A stretch of 13,500 nt of DNA from Symbiodinium natans. Taxonomy: Eukaryota; Sar; Dinophyceae; Suessiales; Symbiodiniaceae. Below the pieces are notes generated by a model. It did not search any database, had not been told where the DNA came from, and saw only the letters and a program-made list of their open reading frames with translations. Both the position numbers and the translations under genes were made by a program. The stretch lies in contig CAJNDS010002064.1 of the NCBI GenBank assembly GCA_905221605.1, positions 416,501 through 430,000 on the forward strand. The letters are read 5' to 3'. This document shows, piece by piece, positions 12,414-13,500 of the stretch (position 1 is the first letter of the stretch; every line of letters starts with the position of its first letter).

Positions 12414-12441
12414 ATTTAGGGTTTAGGGTTAGGGTTTAGGG
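12414..12441 (+). repeat. TTTAGGG array
   Basis: About four copies (one GTTAGGG, one TTTAGGGC), abutting the 62-bp repeat. Confidence 0.9.
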
Positions 12442-12445
12442 CTTA

Positions 12446-12585
12446 TCAAGGGATAAGGGATGAAGACTCGTACCCGTAAGGTTGTACCCCTAAAGGTTAC
12501 CCTTATGGCCCTTATCTTCCCTTAGGGATCCGTAAAAAGGGACCCCAAAACCCAGGTGTACAACCTTAAGGGTCCAAGGTAGAAC
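12446..12585. repeat. Imperfect palindromic element between two TTTAGGG arrays
   Basis: Arms such as GTAAGGTTGTAC (12476-12487) against GTACAACCTTAA (12558-12569), and GGATAAGGG against CCCTTATC. MITE-like in form, unrelated in sequence to the CCCAGAGACTCC family. Confidence 0.55.
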
Positions 12586-12591
12586 CCCTAG

Positions 12592-12613
12592 AGTTTAGGG
12601 TTTAGGGTTTATG
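12592..12613 (+). repeat. Short TTTAGGG array
   Basis: Two to three copies, ending directly at a TATGCAG acceptor. Confidence 0.9.
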
Positions 12614-12616
12614 CAG

Positions 12617-12669
12617 ACAGTCACTCGGACGGTCTCGAAGCATCCACTTGGAGACTGAACTACAGATAA
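12617..12669 (+). CDS. Possible short exon V
   Basis: Follows TATGCAG. After two bases it reads SHSDGLEASTWRLNYR and TAA. A second frame (TVTRTVSKHPLGD) is also open. Weak. Confidence 0.25.
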
Positions 12670-12732
12670 ATTACTAATTGGTAAAATTAGCGATTCTGTC
12701 TGTGGCATCGCCTTGACGCCGCAAAAGCCTGC

Positions 12733-12796
12733 TAGGGTTTAGGGTTTAGGGTTTAGGGTTTCGGGTTTAGGGTTTAGGGTTTAGGGTTTAGGGTTT
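12733..12796 (+). repeat. Interstitial telomere-like array, TTTAGGG orientation
   Basis: Nine copies, one TTTCGGG. Confidence 0.96.
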
Positions 12797-12905
12797 TGTC
12801 AAAAGGTTCAGGGGCCTGCAGGCCGTTTGGGTTCCTAGGGTGTTTGGGCTTCTGGGAGAGGGTCAGCAATCCCCCAAATTCACAATTTTTCTTTTTTTTC
12901 CGAAG

Positions 12906-13008
12906 GCCGGGTGCTTTGTTACGTGGTAGCCATCTGTTCAACCTTGCCTTTGTCATAGTGGGGTCACATGTTACATGTTTAAGTGCACCTAAACCCAAGA
13001 AGGAATAG
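12906..13008 (+). CDS. Probable terminal exon W, hydrophobic C-terminus
   Basis: The acceptor TTTTTCTTTTTTTTCCGAAG has the longest polypyrimidine tract in the window. After one base it reads PGALLRGSHLFNLAFVIVGS then HVTCLSAPKPKKE and TAG: a possible membrane segment with a basic tail. A competing frame (RVLCYVVAICSTLPLS, TAG) is also open. Confidence 0.42.
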
Positions 13009-13145
13009 ACATTCAAATTTTCAATACTATCCTCACCATGAACTAGTTGCAATGAAGACCGTTCCACTGTCTAGGCAAACGCCAGCCAGCGTGTGCAAAA
13101 AGGAAGCCACCCATATCCGCCTGACTAGCACTTGTCTTTCCACAG

Positions 13146-13189
13146 GACCCTCCGTGCAGTAATGCCACATTCCCAGAATCAAAGCAAGG
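13146..13189 (+). CDS. Possible exon X
   Basis: Acceptor CTTGTCTTTCCACAG is textbook. Phase 0 reads DPPCSNATFPESKQ. An internal GTAATG after 13 bases or a GA donor near 13190 could end it. It is followed by a CCCTAAA array. Confidence 0.35.
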
Positions 13190-13192
13190 ACA

Positions 13193-13302
13193 CCCTAAGC
13201 CCTAGACCACCCTAAACCCTAAACCCCAAACCCCAAACCCTAGACCGTAAACCCTAAACCCTAACCCTAAACCCTAAAATCCTAAACCCTAAATCCTAAA
13301 CC
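13193..13302 (-). repeat. Interstitial telomere-like array, CCCTAAA orientation
   Basis: About 14 units with CCCCAAA, CCCTAGA and CCTAAAT variants, ending 5 bp before the acceptor of exon Y. Confidence 0.94.
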
Positions 13303-13308
13303 TGCAAG

Positions 13309-13374
13309 TCGGAAAGCGTGTTGTGGGCTGAGGTCGGCGAGGGACCTTTGCTGCCAGGCGTCTCCGGAGGCTAG
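13309..13374 (+). CDS. Probable exon Y, near the window edge
   Basis: Acceptor AAACCTGCAAG. It reads SESVLWAEVGEGPLLPGVSG then G and TAG (13372-13374), with strong G/C-ending codons. It may end earlier at a GC donor (GAG|GCTAGC or CCAG|GCGTCT). The gene probably continues beyond the window. Confidence 0.45.
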   Translation, partial: SESVLWAEVGEGPLLPGVSGG

Positions 13375-13500
13375 CAAGAGTGTCAGAAGAGTAATTTGCG
13401 GTGAAAGCCATACTGCTTGGCTGCTTTGCATTCGCTGCAAGCCGAAACTTGCCCGGAAATCCTAAGTTTCCAAGCCCATAGCACCACCGAACACGGGCAG

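Noticed and set aside
12796-13008. 70-codon + frame starting MSKGSGACRPFG
   Set aside because: It includes a run of phenylalanines encoded by the polypyrimidine tract. Only the part after the AG at 12904-12905 is kept, as exon W.
1-13500. Dinoflagellate spliced-leader relic (TTTTGGCTCAAG)
   Set aside because: Looked for and not found. TTTTGGCAT and CTCAAG strings occur but never as the leader sequence.

Overview
This window looks like nuclear DNA of a dinoflagellate, probably a Symbiodiniaceae-like or other core dinoflagellate. Four things point there: many interstitial arrays of the TTTAGGG/CCCTAAA telomere-type repeat, a retroelement that carries its own cytosine-C5 DNA methyltransferase (an association described in dinoflagellates), many very short exons separated by small repeat-filled introns, and several introns that only fit with GC or GA donors. 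No bacterial features (operons, ribosome binding sites, tRNA, CRISPR) are visible. The species call is inference.

Layout. 1 to about 3520: the 3' part of a retroelement on the + strand, read in three successive frames: a Dnmt3-like methyltransferase (4-1269), a linker plus the first part of a reverse transcriptase (1269-2414), and the rest of the RT plus an RNase H (2294-3499). 3520-3980: non-coding tail or flank. 3981-10110: a mosaic in which blocks of TTTAGGG or CCCTAAA, plus a local family of palindromic elements with CCCAGAGACTCC ends, alternate with 40-150 bp islands. Read on the + strand, these islands are open, often rich in G/C-ending codons, bounded by AG acceptors and GT (or GC/GA) donors, and in several consecutive cases joined by compatible splice phases. 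I interpret them as exons of one intron-rich gene of unknown function ending at a TGA at 10108-10110. 10111-10690 shows no convincing gene. 10729-11204 is a long degenerate telomere-like tract with a pure (CCCCAAAA)n core. 11220-11420 is a short-period tandem repeat. 11588-11872 is a weak possible coding segment. 12062-13374 has further exon-like islands with the same telomeric introns, probably a second gene that continues past the window.

How the parts relate. The retroelement lies just upstream of, or inside, a host gene whose introns appear to be built from telomere-like arrays and small inverted-repeat elements. In the three introns holding substantial arrays of both orientations, the G-rich array is near the donor and the C-rich array near the acceptor, so the intron ends could pair. 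One intron (7723-7924) has an 18/20 terminal inverted repeat that starts exactly at its donor, as expected for a transposon-derived introner. All exon calls were made by eye from reading frame, phase and splice signals. They are not transcript-supported, and individual boundaries can be wrong.
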